From Cupriavidus taiwanensis (GTDB taxonomy: Bacteria; Pseudomonadota; Gammaproteobacteria; Burkholderiales; Burkholderiaceae), in contig NZ_LT977070.1 in NCBI RefSeq assembly GCF_900250075.1, positions 1,557,634 to 1,621,633 on the forward strand: 64,000 nucleotides of DNA, written 5' to 3'. The number at the start of each line of letters is the position of its first letter. The stretch's first letter is position 1. Position numbers and translations under genes: made by a program. The notes under the pieces are model-generated. The model was given only the letters and a program-made list of their open reading frames with translations. It ran no database searches and had not been told where the DNA came from. Positions 38,415 through 48,195 of this stretch are shown here, in pieces.

Positions 38415-40643
38415 ATGGTGACGTCGACCGACCTGGCTGGCCGGGTCGCGGGCATTCCGGATACCGAGCTGGTCGAGCGCGCACTGGCGTACGTGCGCGA
38501 GCACGGCGCCGGCGTGGCGCTGCCCACCGGCGAGAACGTGCAGTCGCACGCGGAGGGGATGCTGCGCATCCTCGACGGCCTCCGCGTGGACGATTCCGCG
38601 CGCGCGGCAGCGTGCCTGTTCGGGCTGGCGGCATTCGTGCCCGAGACCGAGGCCGAGATCGAGCCGCGCTTCGGCGAGGAAGTGGCACGGCTGGTCAACG
38701 GCGTGCGGCAGCTGCTGCGCATCGGCGCCATCGCCGGCAATCGCCCTGAGGTGGAGTCGGCCGCGCCGTCGAAGAATGAAGCCCAGGCGCGCCACGAGCA
38801 GGTCGAGGCGCTGCGCAAGATGCTGCTGGCGTTTGCGCAGGACATCCGCGTGGTGCTGGTGCGGCTGGCCTCGCGGCTGCAGACGCTGCGCTGGCTGGCT
38901 GAAACCAAGCAGTCGCCGCTGCCCGGCGTGGCGCGCGAAACGCTCGACATCTACGCGCCGCTGGCCAACCGCCTGGGCATCTGGCAGATGAAGTGGGAGC
39001 TGGAAGACCTGGCGTTCCGCTTCGAGCAGCCCGATACCTACAAGCGCATCGCCAGGCTGCTGGATGAAAAGCGCATCGAGCGCGAAGGCTATATCGCCGG
39101 CGCGATCGCGCGGCTGCAGTCCGAACTGGCCACCGCCGGCATCCGCGCCGAGGTGAGCGGCCGGCCCAAGCATATCTACAGCATCTGGAAGAAGATGCGC
39201 GGCAAGGAGCTGGATTTTGCCGACCTGTACGATGTGCGCGCCTTCCGCGTGATCGTCGACGATATCAAGGACTGCTACACGGTGCTCGGCATCGTCCACC
39301 ATATCTGGCAGCCGATCCCGCGCGAGTTCGACGACTACATCTCGCGGCCCAAGGCCAACGGCTACAAGTCGCTGCACACGGTGGTGATCGGCGACGACGG
39401 GCGCGCCTTCGAGGTGCAGATCCGCACCCACGAGATGCACCACTTCGCCGAATACGGCGTGGCGGCGCACTGGCGCTACAAGGAGGCGGGCAGCCGCGGT
39501 TATGCCGGGCAGTTCTCCGCCAGCGAGCGCTACGACGAAAAGATCGCCTGGCTGCGCCAGCTGCTGGCGTGGAAGGACGATGCCGACCACAGCGTGGCGC
39601 ACGACGAATCGTGGGAGCAGATCAAGCACGCCGCGATCGACGACCACATCTACGTGCTGACGCCGCAGGCGCGCGTGGTGGCGCTGCCGCAGGGTGCGAC
39701 CGCGGTGGATTTCGCCTACTACCTGCACAGCGACCTCGGTCACCGCTGCCGCGGCGCGCGCGTGGACGGCACCATGGTGCCGCTGAACACGCCGCTCAAG
39801 AACGGCCAGACCGTCGAGATCATCGCGGTCAAGCAAGGCGGGCCGTCGCGCGACTGGCTCAATGCCGACCTCGGCTACCTCGCCAGCAGCCGCGCGCGCG
39901 CCAAGGTGCGCGCGTGGTTCAACGCGTTGGACTCGCAGGAAACCATCGCCCAGGGCCGTGCGCTGATCGACAAGACGCTGCAGCGCGAAGGCAAGACCGC
40001 GGTCAAGCTGGAAGACCTGGCGACGCGGCTGGGCTTCAAGACCCCCGACGAACTGTTCGCCGCGGTGGCCAAGGACGAGTTCAGCCTGCGCCATGTGGAG
40101 CACGCGCTGCGCCACCCCGAGGGTGAGGTGCAGGCGCCGCTGAGCGAGGAAGACGCCGTCACCAAGAAGAGCCGCGCCACCAGCGTGGCGCGCGGCGCCA
40201 AGAGCGGCGTGCTGGTGGTAGGCGTCGATTCGCTGATGACGCAGATGTCGCGCTGCTGCAAGCCGGCGCCGCCAGACGAAATCGTCGGCTTCGTCACGCG
40301 CGGGCGCGGGGTGTCGATCCATCGCCGCAACTGCCATACCTTCCAGCAGCTGTCGGCGCGCGCGCCGGAGCGGGTGATCCAGACCGAGTGGGGCAAGAAG
40401 AGCCACGCCGCGGTCTATCCGGTCGATATCCAGGTCGAGGCCATCGACCGGCAAGGCTTGCTGCGCGACATCTCCGAAGTGCTGTCGCGCGAGAAGATCA
40501 ACGTCACCGGGGTCAAGACGCTATCCAGCAAGGGCGTGGCGCGCATGCAGTTCACCGCCGAGGTCTCCGAGGCCACGCAGCTGCAGCGGGCGCTGCTGCT
40601 GATCGAGGAAGTCCAGGGGGTGTTGCAGGCGAAAAGAAAGTGA
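38415..40643 (+). CDS. relA: GTP pyrophosphokinase, monofunctional RelA type
   Basis: A 742-residue (p)ppGpp synthetase. The N-terminal hydrolase domain is degenerate: the HD pair expected near residues 70-80 is replaced by CLFGLAAFVPET. The synthetase domain (about 230-370) has the EFDDYI motif at residues 304-309, an ExDD pattern that marks monofunctional RelA, unlike RxKD in SpoT/Rel. A TGS domain (about 411-470), a cysteine/zinc-finger region (MSRCCKPAP) and a C-terminal ACT domain (from about 669) follow. It senses uncharged tRNA on ribosomes. A tRNA-Val gene with its promoter inside the relA 3' end follows. Confidence 0.95.
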   Translation: MVTSTDLAGRVAGIPDTELVERALAYVREHGAGVALPTGENVQSHAEGMLRILDGLRVDDSARAAACLFGLAAFVPETEAEIEPRFGEEVARLVNGVRQLLRIGAIAGNRPEVESAAPSKNEAQARHEQVEALRKMLLAFAQDIRVVLVRLASRLQTLRWLAETKQSPLPGVARETLDIYAPLANRLGIWQMKWELEDLAFRFEQPDTYKRIARLLDEKRIEREGYIAGAIARLQSELATAGIRAEVSGRPKHIYSIWKKMRGKELDFADLYDVRAFRVIVDDIKDCYTVLGIVHHIWQPIPREFDDYISRPKANGYKSLHTVVIGDDGRAFEVQIRTHEMHHFAEYGVAAHWRYKEAGSRGYAGQFSASERYDEKIAWLRQLLAWKDDADHSVAHDESWEQIKHAAIDDHIYVLTPQARVVALPQGATAVDFAYYLHSDLGHRCRGARVDGTMVPLNTPLKNGQTVEIIAVKQGGPSRDWLNADLGYLASSRARAKVRAWFNALDSQETIAQGRALIDKTLQREGKTAVKLEDLATRLGFKTPDELFAAVAKDEFSLRHVEHALRHPEGEVQAPLSEEDAVTKKSRATSVARGAKSGVLVVGVDSLMTQMSRCCKPAPPDEIVGFVTRGRGVSIHRRNCHTFQQLSARAPERVIQTEWGKKSHAAVYPVDIQVEAIDRQGLLRDISEVLSREKINVTGVKTLSSKGVARMQFTAEVSEATQLQRALLLIEEVQGVLQAKRK

Positions 40644-40652
40644 TGCTATACT
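40623..40652 (+). promoter_or_regulatory. Promoter of tRNA-Val
   Basis: TTGCAG (40623-40628), an 18-bp spacer and TATACT (40647-40652) stand 12 nt ahead of the tRNA. The -35 lies inside the last codons of relA and the -10 just after its stop. Confidence 0.7.
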
Positions 40653-40664
40653 TGCGCCTTCGCT

Positions 40665-40741
40665 AGGCTCGTAGCTCAGCTGGTTAGAGCACCACCTTGA
40701 CATGGTGGGGGTCGTTGGTTCGAGTCCAATCGAGCCTACCA
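40665..40741 (+). tRNA. tRNA-Val (anticodon GAC)
   Basis: A complete cloverleaf of 77 nt including encoded CCA. The acceptor stem is AGGCTCG/CGAGCCT, the D arm GCTC...GAGC, the anticodon stem CCACC/GGTGG with loop TTGACAT (anticodon GAC, codon GUC), and the T arm has TTCGAGT. It follows relA by 21 nt. Confidence 0.96.
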
Positions 40742-41091
40742 ACGAATTGCAGTAGAAAGAAGTAAAGCAAGTCCGATTCAACCCCATACGGAACGGAAGC
40801 GCATCATGGTTATGACACCGCGAACTACTACCGCTGGCAAGCGACAGTAGTCGAGGTGCGCCTTCGGCCCGGTTGGATCGGGTTTGACAAAGAGAAACGC
40901 GGCCTTGGCCGCGTTTTTTTTCGTCCGTCGCTTGCCAGCAGCCCTGATAAGCTGCCGCCTTCCCGCGCGGCAGGGCGGGGCAGCCAAGAACACATCGCCA
41001 GCGCGCAGGCATGCGGGCCGGTGCCACAAGATGCAGTTTGATCCGCTCAGGCCAGGTGCAAGGCGCCGCCGGCGGAACCTGGAGAGTCGAA
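40742..41091. other. Gap between tRNA-Val and thrS
   Basis: The 350 nt contain no convincing gene. A strong terminator sits at 40896-40921, leaving about 155 nt of transcribed trailer after the tRNA. The remaining 170 nt are the thrS leader, ending with a CTGGAGAG ribosome site 6 nt from the start codon. Confidence 0.7.
40896..40921 (+). terminator. Intrinsic terminator downstream of tRNA-Val
   Basis: Stem AACGCGGCC (40896-40904) and GGCCGCGTT (40907-40915) with a two-base TT gap, running straight into a run of T to 40921. Confidence 0.9.
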
Positions 41092-42999
41092 ATGATCGCA
41101 ATCACGCTGCCGGACGGGTCCCGCCGCGAGTTTCCCGGCCCGGTGACGGTTGCCGAAGTGGCGCAGAGCATCGGCGCCGGCCTGGCCAAGGCCGCGCTGG
41201 CCGGCAAGGTGGATGGCCAGTTGGTCGACACCAGCTACAGGATCGAGCGCGATGCGGAACTGGCCATCGTCACGGACAAGGATGCCGACGGCGTCGATGT
41301 GATCCGCCACTCCACGGCACACTTGCTGGCCTATGCCGTCAAGGAGCTGTACCCGGACGCGCAGGTGACGATCGGGCCGGTGATCGAGAACGGCTTCTAC
41401 TACGACTTCGCCTACAAGCGCCCCTTCACGCCGGAAGACCTCGCCGCCATCGAGAAGAAGATGACGGAACTGACCCGCAAGGACGAAAAAGTCACGCGCG
41501 AAGTGTGGAACCGTGATGAGGCGGTGGCGCTGTTCGAGTCGATGGGCGAGAAGTACAAGGCCGAGATCATCGGCTCGATCCCGGCCGACCAGGAAATCGG
41601 CCTGTACCGCGAAGGCAATTTCGTCGACCTGTGCCGCGGGCCGCACGTGCCGTCGACGGGCAAGCTCAAGGTCTTCAAGCTGATGAAGGTGGCCGGCGCC
41701 TACTGGCGCGGCGATGCCAACAACGAGATGCTCCAGCGCATCTACGGCACGGCATGGGCGAAGAAGGAAGACCAGGAAGCCTACCTGCACATGCTGGAAG
41801 AGGCCGAGAAGCGCGACCACCGCAAGCTGGGCAAGACGCTGGACCTGTTCCACCTGCAGGAAGAGGCGCCCGGCATGGTCTTCTGGCATCCCAAGGGCTG
41901 GCAGGTGTGGCAGGCCGTCGAACAGTACATGCGCGGCCGCCTGACGGAAGCCGGCTATGACGAGGTGCGCACGCCGCAGGTGATGGATCGTTCGCTGTGG
42001 GAGAAGTCAGGCCACTGGCAGAACTACAAGGAGAACATGTTCGTCACGGAGTCGGAGAAGCGCGACTACGCGATCAAGCCGATGAACTGCCCTGGCCATG
42101 TGCAGATCTTCAACCACGGCCTGCGCTCGTACCGCGACCTGCCACTGCGCCTGGCCGAGTTCGGCGCCTGCCATCGCAACGAGCCTTCCGGCGCGCTGCA
42201 CGGGCTGATGCGCGTGCGCGGCTTTGTGCAGGACGATGCGCATATCTTCTGCACGGAAGAACAGATCGTCGCCGAGGCCAAAGCCTTCAACGAACTGGCG
42301 TTCTCGGTCTATGACGACTTCGGCTTCAAGGATGTGAAGGTCAAGCTGTCGCTGCGCCCGGACCAGCGCGCCGGTTCGGACGAGATCTGGGACCATGCCG
42401 AGGAAGGCCTGCGCCTGGCGCTGCGCGCCTGCGGCGTGGATTGGGAGGAGCTGCCCGGCGAGGGCGCCTTCTACGGCCCCAAGGTGGAATACCACATCAA
42501 GGACGCGATCGGCCGCTCGTGGCAGTGCGGCACGCTGCAGCTGGACCTGGTGCTGCCCGAGCGCCTGGATGCCGAGTACGTCTCCGAGGACAACTCGCGC
42601 AAACGCCCGGTGATGCTCCATCGTGCCATCCTGGGCTCGTTCGAGCGCTTCCTGGGCATCTTGCTGGAAAACCACGCCGGTGCGCTGCCGGCCTGGCTGG
42701 CCCCGGACCAGGTGGTGGTGATGAATATTGCGGATTCGCAGGCAGAATACGCCGAAAGCGTCGTGCAATTGCTGCAAAAACAAGGGTTTAGGGCCAAGGC
42801 CGATTTGCGTAACGAGAAAATTACGTATAAAATCCGCGAGCATTCGCTTCAAAAGGTCCCCTACCTGCTGGTAGTGGGTGACAAGGAGCGGGATGCCAAT
42901 CAAGTGGCCGTGCGTGCCCGTGGCAACGTGGATCTGGGTGTGATGCCCGTCTCCGCGTTTGCTGAGCGTCTGCAACACGACGTCGCCAGCAAAGCCTGA
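41092..42999 (+). CDS. thrS: Threonyl-tRNA synthetase
   Basis: A 635-residue class II synthetase, close to the 642 of E. coli. TGS domain at residues 1-62 ([14 protein letters not shown]), editing domain with the [14 protein letters not shown] motif (HxxxH near residues 74-78) and [17 protein letters not shown] near residue 180, then catalytic core ([28 protein letters not shown]; core MNCPGH), and anticodon-binding C-domain ([14 protein letters not shown]). ATG 41092 is preferred over the 27-residue upstream extension. It heads the translation block and infC follows after 47 nt. Confidence 0.97.
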   Translation: MIAITLPDGSRREFPGPVTVAEVAQSIGAGLAKAALAGKVDGQLVDTSYRIERDAELAIVTDKDADGVDVIRHSTAHLLAYAVKELYPDAQVTIGPVIENGFYYDFAYKRPFTPEDLAAIEKKMTELTRKDEKVTREVWNRDEAVALFESMGEKYKAEIIGSIPADQEIGLYREGNFVDLCRGPHVPSTGKLKVFKLMKVAGAYWRGDANNEMLQRIYGTAWAKKEDQEAYLHMLEEAEKRDHRKLGKTLDLFHLQEEAPGMVFWHPKGWQVWQAVEQYMRGRLTEAGYDEVRTPQVMDRSLWEKSGHWQNYKENMFVTESEKRDYAIKPMNCPGHVQIFNHGLRSYRDLPLRLAEFGACHRNEPSGALHGLMRVRGFVQDDAHIFCTEEQIVAEAKAFNELAFSVYDDFGFKDVKVKLSLRPDQRAGSDEIWDHAEEGLRLALRACGVDWEELPGEGAFYGPKVEYHIKDAIGRSWQCGTLQLDLVLPERLDAEYVSEDNSRKRPVMLHRAILGSFERFLGILLENHAGALPAWLAPDQVVVMNIADSQAEYAESVVQLLQKQGFRAKADLRNEKITYKIREHSLQKVPYLLVVGDKERDANQVAVRARGNVDLGVMPVSAFAERLQHDVASKA

Positions 43000-43046
43000 G
43001 GGTGGTGAGCACGGCTTGTTTTTTTGTCTTCTTGAGGTAACGCAAC

Positions 43047-43568
43047 ATCGCTACGGACAAAGGTCATCGCATCAACCGGGAAATCAGCGCGCCTGAACTG
43101 CGCCTGGTAGGGGTTGATAACGAGCAGCTCGGCATCGTCAAGTTCATGGACGCTCTGCGGCTGGCTGAGGACAAGGACTTGGACCTGGTGGAGATCGCCC
43201 CGAACGCGACTCCGCCCGTCGCCCGGATCATGGATTACGGGAAGTTCAAGTACGAGGAAGCCAAGCGCGCCCACGAGGCCAAGCTGAAGCAGAAGATCAT
43301 CCAGGTCAAGGAAGTCAAGTTCCGGCCGGGTACGGATGATGGCGACTACAACGTCAAGCTGCGCAACCTGAAGCGCTTCCTGGAAGATGGCGACAAGACC
43401 AAGATCACGCTGCGGTTCCGTGGTCGCGAGATGGCCCACCAGGAAATCGGCGCGCGCATGCTCGAACGCCTGAAGGCGGACCTGGAAGAGATCGGCCAGG
43501 TCGAGCAGATGCCGAAGATGGAAGGGCGCCAAATGGTAATGGTGCTCGCCCCCAAGAAGAAGAAGTAA
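43047..43568 (+). CDS. infC: Translation initiation factor IF-3, predicted AUC start codon
   Basis: A 173-residue IF-3. N-terminal domain [26 protein letters not shown] (core GHRINREI, residues 6-14), linker with [11 protein letters not shown] near 75, C-domain [25 protein letters not shown] (core RPGTDDGDY). The conserved N-terminus can only be reached from ATC at 43047: an in-frame TAA lies at 43038-43040 and no ATG, GTG or TTG occurs before ATG 43146, which would delete the first 33 residues. SD TTGAGGT is 8 nt upstream. Rare start codons in infC are the known basis of IF-3 autoregulation (AUU in E. coli). Confidence 0.95.
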   Translation: MATDKGHRINREISAPELRLVGVDNEQLGIVKFMDALRLAEDKDLDLVEIAPNATPPVARIMDYGKFKYEEAKRAHEAKLKQKIIQVKEVKFRPGTDDGDYNVKLRNLKRFLEDGDKTKITLRFRGREMAHQEIGARMLERLKADLEEIGQVEQMPKMEGRQMVMVLAPKKKK

Positions 43569-43586
43569 TTCCTGCGCGGTGCGGCG

Positions 43587-43609
43587 GCCGGGATGCCAGT
43601 CATCCCGGC
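43587..43609 (+). promoter_or_regulatory. Hairpin in the infC-rpmI intergenic leader
   Basis: A 9-bp stem, GCCGGGATG / CATCCCGGC, with loop CCAGT, in the 167-nt gap before rpmI. There is no T-run. In other bacteria the rpmI-rplT leader is a binding site for ribosomal protein L20, so this may be part of such an operator. Confidence 0.4.
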
Positions 43610-43735
43610 GCTGCTTCGTGCGGAAGTCGCGCGGGGTCCGCCAGGACCATCGTGCAACAACAAGTGGATGCGGGTCTTGCAAGCGTCGGCGTGAGCCGTC
43701 CACCTGCATGCATGTCATATGAGCTGGAGTTTTTC

Positions 43736-43933
43736 ATGCCGAAGATGAAGACGAAGAAAAGCGCTTCCAAGCGCTTTACTGCCCGTCCGAACGGTTCGTT
43801 CAAGCGTGGCCAGGCCTTCAAGCGTCACATCCTGACCAAGAAGACCACCAAGAACAAGCGTCAACTGCGCGGTACTCAGGACGTCCATGAGACGAACCTG
43901 AAGTCGGTGCGCGCGATGATGCCTTACGCATAA
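43736..43933 (+). CDS. rpmI: 50S ribosomal protein L35
   Basis: A 65-residue L35, starting [19 protein letters not shown] (core [12 protein letters not shown]) and ending [11 protein letters not shown]. Highly basic, as expected for an rRNA-binding protein. The 28 extra residues of the longer frame are rejected, since L35 starts at this ATG in all families I know. The rplT gene begins 28 nt later. Confidence 0.97.
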   Translation: MPKMKTKKSASKRFTARPNGSFKRGQAFKRHILTKKTTKNKRQLRGTQDVHETNLKSVRAMMPYA

Positions 43934-43961
43934 CCCCTGACGACAACGAAAGGAGAATTAC

Positions 43962-44318
43962 ATGCCTCGAGTAAAGCGTGGGGTCACTGCACGGGCCCGT
44001 CACAAGAAGGTTATCGACGCTGCCAAGGGTTACCGCGGCCGTCGCAATAATGTCTATCGCATCGCCAAGCAGGCGGTCATGCGTGCTGGCCAGTACGCGT
44101 ACCGCGATCGCCGCAACAAGAAGCGCGTGTTCCGCGCTCTGTGGATTGCGCGTATCAATGCCGCGACGCGTGAGCATGGCATGACCTACAGCGTGTTCAT
44201 GAACGGTCTGAAGAAGGCCTCGATTGAACTGGACCGCAAGGTGCTGTCGGACATGGCTATTCACGACAAGCCTGCCTTTGCCGCCATCGTCAACCAGGTG
44301 AAAGCCACCGTTGCCTGA
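43962..44318 (+). CDS. rplT: 50S ribosomal protein L20
   Basis: A 118-residue L20, typical in length. Motifs: [28 protein letters not shown] (core [10 protein letters not shown]), [24 protein letters not shown] and the C-domain [25 protein letters not shown]20 is needed for 50S assembly and often represses its own operon. AAAGGAG precedes the ATG. Followed by an unusual series of hairpins and a terminator. Confidence 0.98.
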
Positions 44319-44326
44319 TGCCGGCT

Positions 44327-44390
44327 CCGGTAGCGCGCAAGCGCTGCCGGGCAAGCACCGACCGCAAGGTCGACCGCTGACCGCAAGGTC
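44327..44390 (+). promoter_or_regulatory. Three consecutive GCAA-tetraloop hairpins downstream of rplT
   Basis: Hairpin 1 (44327-44350) has a 10-bp stem CCGGTAGCGC/GCGCTGCCGG with one T-G pair. Hairpins 2 (44360-44371) and 3 (44379-44390) are identical, GACC/GGTC. All three are closed by a GCAA loop. The run begins 8 nt after the rplT stop and leads into the terminator at 44399. Confidence 0.75.
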
Positions 44391-44398
44391 TGCTGAAA

Positions 44399-44425
44399 CG
44401 GGGCTCCTCACCGAGCCCCGTTTTT
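44399..44425 (+). terminator. Intrinsic terminator / attenuator between rplT and pheS
   Basis: Stem CGGGGCTC (44399-44406) and GAGCCCCG (44413-44420), loop CTCACC, followed by TTTTT. It ends the thrS-rplT unit or attenuates read-through into pheST. Confidence 0.92.
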
Positions 44426-44568
44426 ATTTGCGGTTCCGGATGCCGTTTTGCGTTGCTTGACGAGACTGCATCCGGAAACGCATACCGCACGAAGTGCCAA
44501 CCCACGTCGGGCCGGCCTTGTTTCGCGACAGGGTTCCGCCGACGCCAGAACACTCCACGACCGCCGCC

Positions 44569-45600
44569 ATGTCTCAGGATCTGGACCAAATCGTCGCCGA
44601 CGCCCAGGCCGCTTTCGCCGCCGCCAATGACAACGCCACGCTGGAAAACGAAAAGGCCCGCTTCCTGGGCAAGACCGGCGCGCTGACCGAACTGCTCAAG
44701 GGCCTCGGCAAGCTCGACCCGGAGACCCGCAAGAGCGAGGGCGCGCGCATCAACCAGGTCAAGCAGCAGGTGGAAGCCGCGCTGCAGGCGCGCCGCCAGG
44801 CGCTGGCCGATGCGCTGATGAACGCGCGCCTGGCCGCCGAGGCCATCGACGTCACGCTGCCGGGCCGCGCGGTGGCGCGCGGCAGCCAGCATCCGGTGAT
44901 GCGCACCTGGGAGCGCGTCGAGCAGATCTTCGGCTCGATCGGCTTCGACGTGGCCGACGGCCCCGAGATCGAAACCGACTGGATGAACTTCACCGCGCTG
45001 AACAACCCGGACAACCATCCGGCGCGTTCGATGCAGGACACGTTCTACGTCGACGGCCGCGACAGCGACGACAAGCTCCTGCTGCTGCGCACGCACACCA
45101 GCCCGATGCAGGTGCGCTACGCCAAGATGCACGTGGAAAAGTACGCGGGCAAGGCTATGCCGCCGATCAAGGTGATCTGCCCGGGCCGTACCTACCGCGT
45201 CGACAGCGACGCCACGCACTCGCCGATGTTCAACCAGGTCGAAGGCCTGTGGATCGGCGAGGACGTCAGCTTTGCCGACCTGAAGGGCGTGTACACCGAT
45301 TTCCTGCGCAAGTTCTTCGAGCGCGATGACATCCAGGTGCGCTTCCGTCCGTCGTATTTCCCGTTCACCGAGCCGTCGGCGGAGATCGACATGGCCTTCG
45401 GCAACGGCAAGTGGCTGGAAATCTCCGGTTCGGGCCAGGTGCATCCGAACGTGCTGCGCAACATGGGCCTCGATCCCGAGCGCTATATCGGTTTCGCGTT
45501 CGGCTCCGGCCTCGAGCGCCTGACCATGCTGCGCTACGGCATCAACGACCTGCGCCTGTTTTTCGAGGGCGATGTGCGCTTCCTGCGCCAGTTCGCCTGA
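44569..45600 (+). CDS. pheS: Phenylalanyl-tRNA synthetase alpha subunit
   Basis: A 343-residue class II catalytic subunit. N-terminal coiled coil (residues 1-85, Ala/Gln/Lys-rich), motif [19 protein letters not shown] near 107, motif 2 [23 protein letters not shown] (core [19 protein letters not shown]), and motif 3 [18 protein letters not shown] near residue 307. With PheT it forms the alpha2-beta2 enzyme. ATG 44569 excludes 25 upstream residues that lack the coiled-coil pattern. pheT starts 59 nt later. Confidence 0.97.
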   Translation: MSQDLDQIVADAQAAFAAANDNATLENEKARFLGKTGALTELLKGLGKLDPETRKSEGARINQVKQQVEAALQARRQALADALMNARLAAEAIDVTLPGRAVARGSQHPVMRTWERVEQIFGSIGFDVADGPEIETDWMNFTALNNPDNHPARSMQDTFYVDGRDSDDKLLLLRTHTSPMQVRYAKMHVEKYAGKAMPPIKVICPGRTYRVDSDATHSPMFNQVEGLWIGEDVSFADLKGVYTDFLRKFFERDDIQVRFRPSYFPFTEPSAEIDMAFGNGKWLEISGSGQVHPNVLRNMGLDPERYIGFAFGSGLERLTMLRYGINDLRLFFEGDVRFLRQFA

Positions 45601-45659
45601 ACGGCGCACCGTCAAACTCGTCACCGACTACACAGAATACTTACCGGATCAGAAGCGCC

Positions 45660-48107
45660 ATGCAATTCTCGGAATCCTGGCTTCGCACCTTCGCCAACCC
45701 TGAAAAGATCTCCACCGACGCACTGTCGCACAGCCTGACCATGGCCGGCCTGGAAGTGGAAGAGGTGGGCCCGGTCGCGCCGCCGTTCGACAAGGTGGTG
45801 GTCGCGCACGTGCTGTCGACCGAGCGCCATCCCAACGCCGACCGCCTCAACGTGTGCCAGGTCGATGCCGGCACCGGCGAGACCCTGCAGATCGTCTGCG
45901 GCGCGCCCAACGTCAGGCCCGGCATCAAGGTGCCGTGCGCGCTGGTCGGCGCGGTGCTGCCGCCGGCAGAGGAGAACGGCAAGCCGTTCGAGATCAAGGT
46001 CGGCAAGCTGCGTGGCGTGGACAGCTACGGCATGCTGTGCTCGGCGCGCGAACTGAAGCTGTCGGAAGACCACGGCGGCCTGATGGTGCTGCCGGAAGAC
46101 GCACCGGTCGGCCAGAACATTCGCCAGTACCTGGACCTGGACGACCAGGTCTTCGTCATCAAGCTGACGCCGAACAAGGCCGACTGCCTGTCGATCCACG
46201 GCGTGGCGCGCGAGGTGTCGGCGCTGACCGGCGCCGCGCTGAACCTGCCCGACATGCAGCCGGTGCCGGTGACGATCCAGGACAAGCTGCCGGTCAAGGT
46301 ATCGGCCCCCGACCTGTGCGGCCGCTTTTCCGGGCGCATCATCCGCGGCGTCAACGCGCGTGCCGCCACGCCGCTGTGGATGGTGCAGCGGCTGGAGCGC
46401 TCGGGCCAGCGCAGCGTGTCGGCGCTGGTCGATATCTCCAACTACGTGATGCTGGAGCTGGGCCGTCCGTCGCACGTGTTCGACTTGCACAAGATCCATG
46501 GCGGCCTGGACGTGCGCTGGGGGCGCAAGGGCGAGCAGATCAAGCTGCTGAACGGCAACACCATCGAGGTCGACGAGCAGGTCGGCGTGATCGCCGACGA
46601 CAAGGAGATCGAGAGCCTGGCCGGCATCATGGGCGGCGACAGCACCGCGGTCACGCTGGACACCACCGACATCTATCTTGAAGCCGCGTTCTGGTGGCCG
46701 GCTGCGATCCAGGGCCGCAGCCGCCGCTACAACTTCTCGACCGACGCCGGACATCGTTTCGAGCGCGGCGTTGACTACGCCACCACGGTCGAGCATATCG
46801 AGCGCATCACCGCGCTGATCCTCGCGATCTGCGGCGGGCAGGCCGGCCCGGTGGACGACCACGTGGTCAACCTACCGGTGCGCAAGCCGGTCAGCCTGCG
46901 CGTGGCGCGCGCCGAGCGCGTGCTCGGCATCGAGCTGTCGCCGGCGGCCATCGCCGATGTGTTCCAGCGCCTGCAGCTGCCGTTCACGCGTGCGCAGGGC
47001 GCCGAAGGCGAGGTGTTCGAGGTCACGCCGCCGAGCTACCGCTTCGACATCGAGATCGAAGAAGACCTGATCGAGGAAGTCGCGCGCATCTATGGCTTCG
47101 AGCGCATCCCGGCGCGCCCGCCGGTCGCCGAAAGCGAAATGCGCCCGACCAACGAAGCCAGCCGCTCGACCCACGTGGTGCGCCACGCCGTGGCGGCGCG
47201 CGACTACCAGGAAGTGATCAACTTCGCCTTCGTCGAAGAGAAGTGGGAGCGCGACTTCGCCGCCAACGATCAGCCGATCCGCCTGCTCAACCCGATCGCC
47301 AGCCAGCTGGCGGTGATGCGCTCGACGCTGATCGGCGGGCTGGTCGACAAGGTGCGCTACAACCTCAATCGCAAGGCCGCGCGCGTGCGCCTGTTCGAGG
47401 TCGGCCGCGTGTTCCATCGCGACGCCGAGGTCAAGGATGGCGGGCTGACCGTGGCCGGCTATGACCAGCCGATGATGGCCGCGGGCATCGCCTACGGCCC
47501 GGCGTTCGAAGAGCAGTGGGGCGTCGCCACGCGCAATGTCGACTTCTTCGACATCAAGGGCGATGTCGAGGCGCTGTTCCATCCGCGCGTGCCGCGCTTC
47601 GAGCCGGTCTCGCACCCGGCGCTGCATCCGGGCCGCGCCGCGCGCGTGCTGCTCGACGGCGAGCCGGTGGGCGTGGTCGGCGAACTGCATCCGCGCTGGC
47701 TGCAGGAATATGAGCTGGCGCATGCGCCGGTGCTGTTCGAGCTGCGGCTCGACGCGCTGCGCGCTACCGGCCTGCCGGCGTACACCGAGATCTCCAAGTT
47801 CCCCGCGGCCGTGCGTGACCTGGCCGTGGTCGTGAAGCAATCGGTACGCGTGCAGGACCTGCTCGACACCATGCGCGCGGCCCTGGAAAAACAGGGTTAC
47901 GGCCGCTTCTGCCAGGGCCTGGCGCTGTTCGACGAGTTCCGTCCCAAGGGCGCTTCCACGGCCATTGGCGCGGACGAGAAAAGCCTTGCGTTCCGGGTGA
48001 CCTTGCAAGATACTGGGTCGACCCTACAGGACGAAACCGTCGACAGCGCGGTGCGCTGCATGGTCGACGCGGTGGCCGAAGCCTTCCAGGCGCGGTTGCG
48101 CGGCTGA
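45660..48107 (+). CDS. pheT: Phenylalanyl-tRNA synthetase beta subunit
   Basis: An 815-residue beta subunit. It opens with [20 protein letters not shown], then the tRNA-binding (EMAP-like) domain [21 protein letters not shown] near residue 82, the B5 domain, the editing B3/B4 region ([23 protein letters not shown]; core [12 protein letters not shown] near residue 262) and the FDX-ACB C-domain ([17 protein letters not shown]). Length is slightly above E. coli (795). The usual neighbour ihfA follows. Confidence 0.97.
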   Translation: MQFSESWLRTFANPEKISTDALSHSLTMAGLEVEEVGPVAPPFDKVVVAHVLSTERHPNADRLNVCQVDAGTGETLQIVCGAPNVRPGIKVPCALVGAVLPPAEENGKPFEIKVGKLRGVDSYGMLCSARELKLSEDHGGLMVLPEDAPVGQNIRQYLDLDDQVFVIKLTPNKADCLSIHGVAREVSALTGAALNLPDMQPVPVTIQDKLPVKVSAPDLCGRFSGRIIRGVNARAATPLWMVQRLERSGQRSVSALVDISNYVMLELGRPSHVFDLHKIHGGLDVRWGRKGEQIKLLNGNTIEVDEQVGVIADDKEIESLAGIMGGDSTAVTLDTTDIYLEAAFWWPAAIQGRSRRYNFSTDAGHRFERGVDYATTVEHIERITALILAICGGQAGPVDDHVVNLPVRKPVSLRVARAERVLGIELSPAAIADVFQRLQLPFTRAQGAEGEVFEVTPPSYRFDIEIEEDLIEEVARIYGFERIPARPPVAESEMRPTNEASRSTHVVRHAVAARDYQEVINFAFVEEKWERDFAANDQPIRLLNPIASQLAVMRSTLIGGLVDKVRYNLNRKAARVRLFEVGRVFHRDAEVKDGGLTVAGYDQPMMAAGIAYGPAFEEQWGVATRNVDFFDIKGDVEALFHPRVPRFEPVSHPALHPGRAARVLLDGEPVGVVGELHPRWLQEYELAHAPVLFELRLDALRATGLPAYTEISKFPAAVRDLAVVVKQSVRVQDLLDTMRAALEKQGYGRFCQGLALFDEFRPKGASTAIGADEKSLAFRVTLQDTGSTLQDETVDSAVRCMVDAVAEAFQARLRG

Positions 48108-48144
48108 TTCGTCGGCAGCACCGACGGAGCACCATAAAAAAGGG

Positions 48145-48165
48145 CGCCCGGGCTTGCCCCGGGCG
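48145..48165. other. Hairpin between pheT and ihfA
   Basis: CGCCCGGG / CCCGGGCG stem with a CTTGC loop. An A-run precedes it and no T-run follows on the + strand, so it would be a poor rightward terminator; ihfA is probably co-transcribed with pheST. Confidence 0.5.
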
Positions 48166-48195
48166 GATCGCCAGACAGACACTCGAGCGATCGAC

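Noticed and set aside
44440..44460. Six-codon frame (MPFCVA) before pheS as a Phe leader peptide
   Set aside because: Only one Phe codon, and it lies after, not before, the terminator, so it cannot control it by attenuation.
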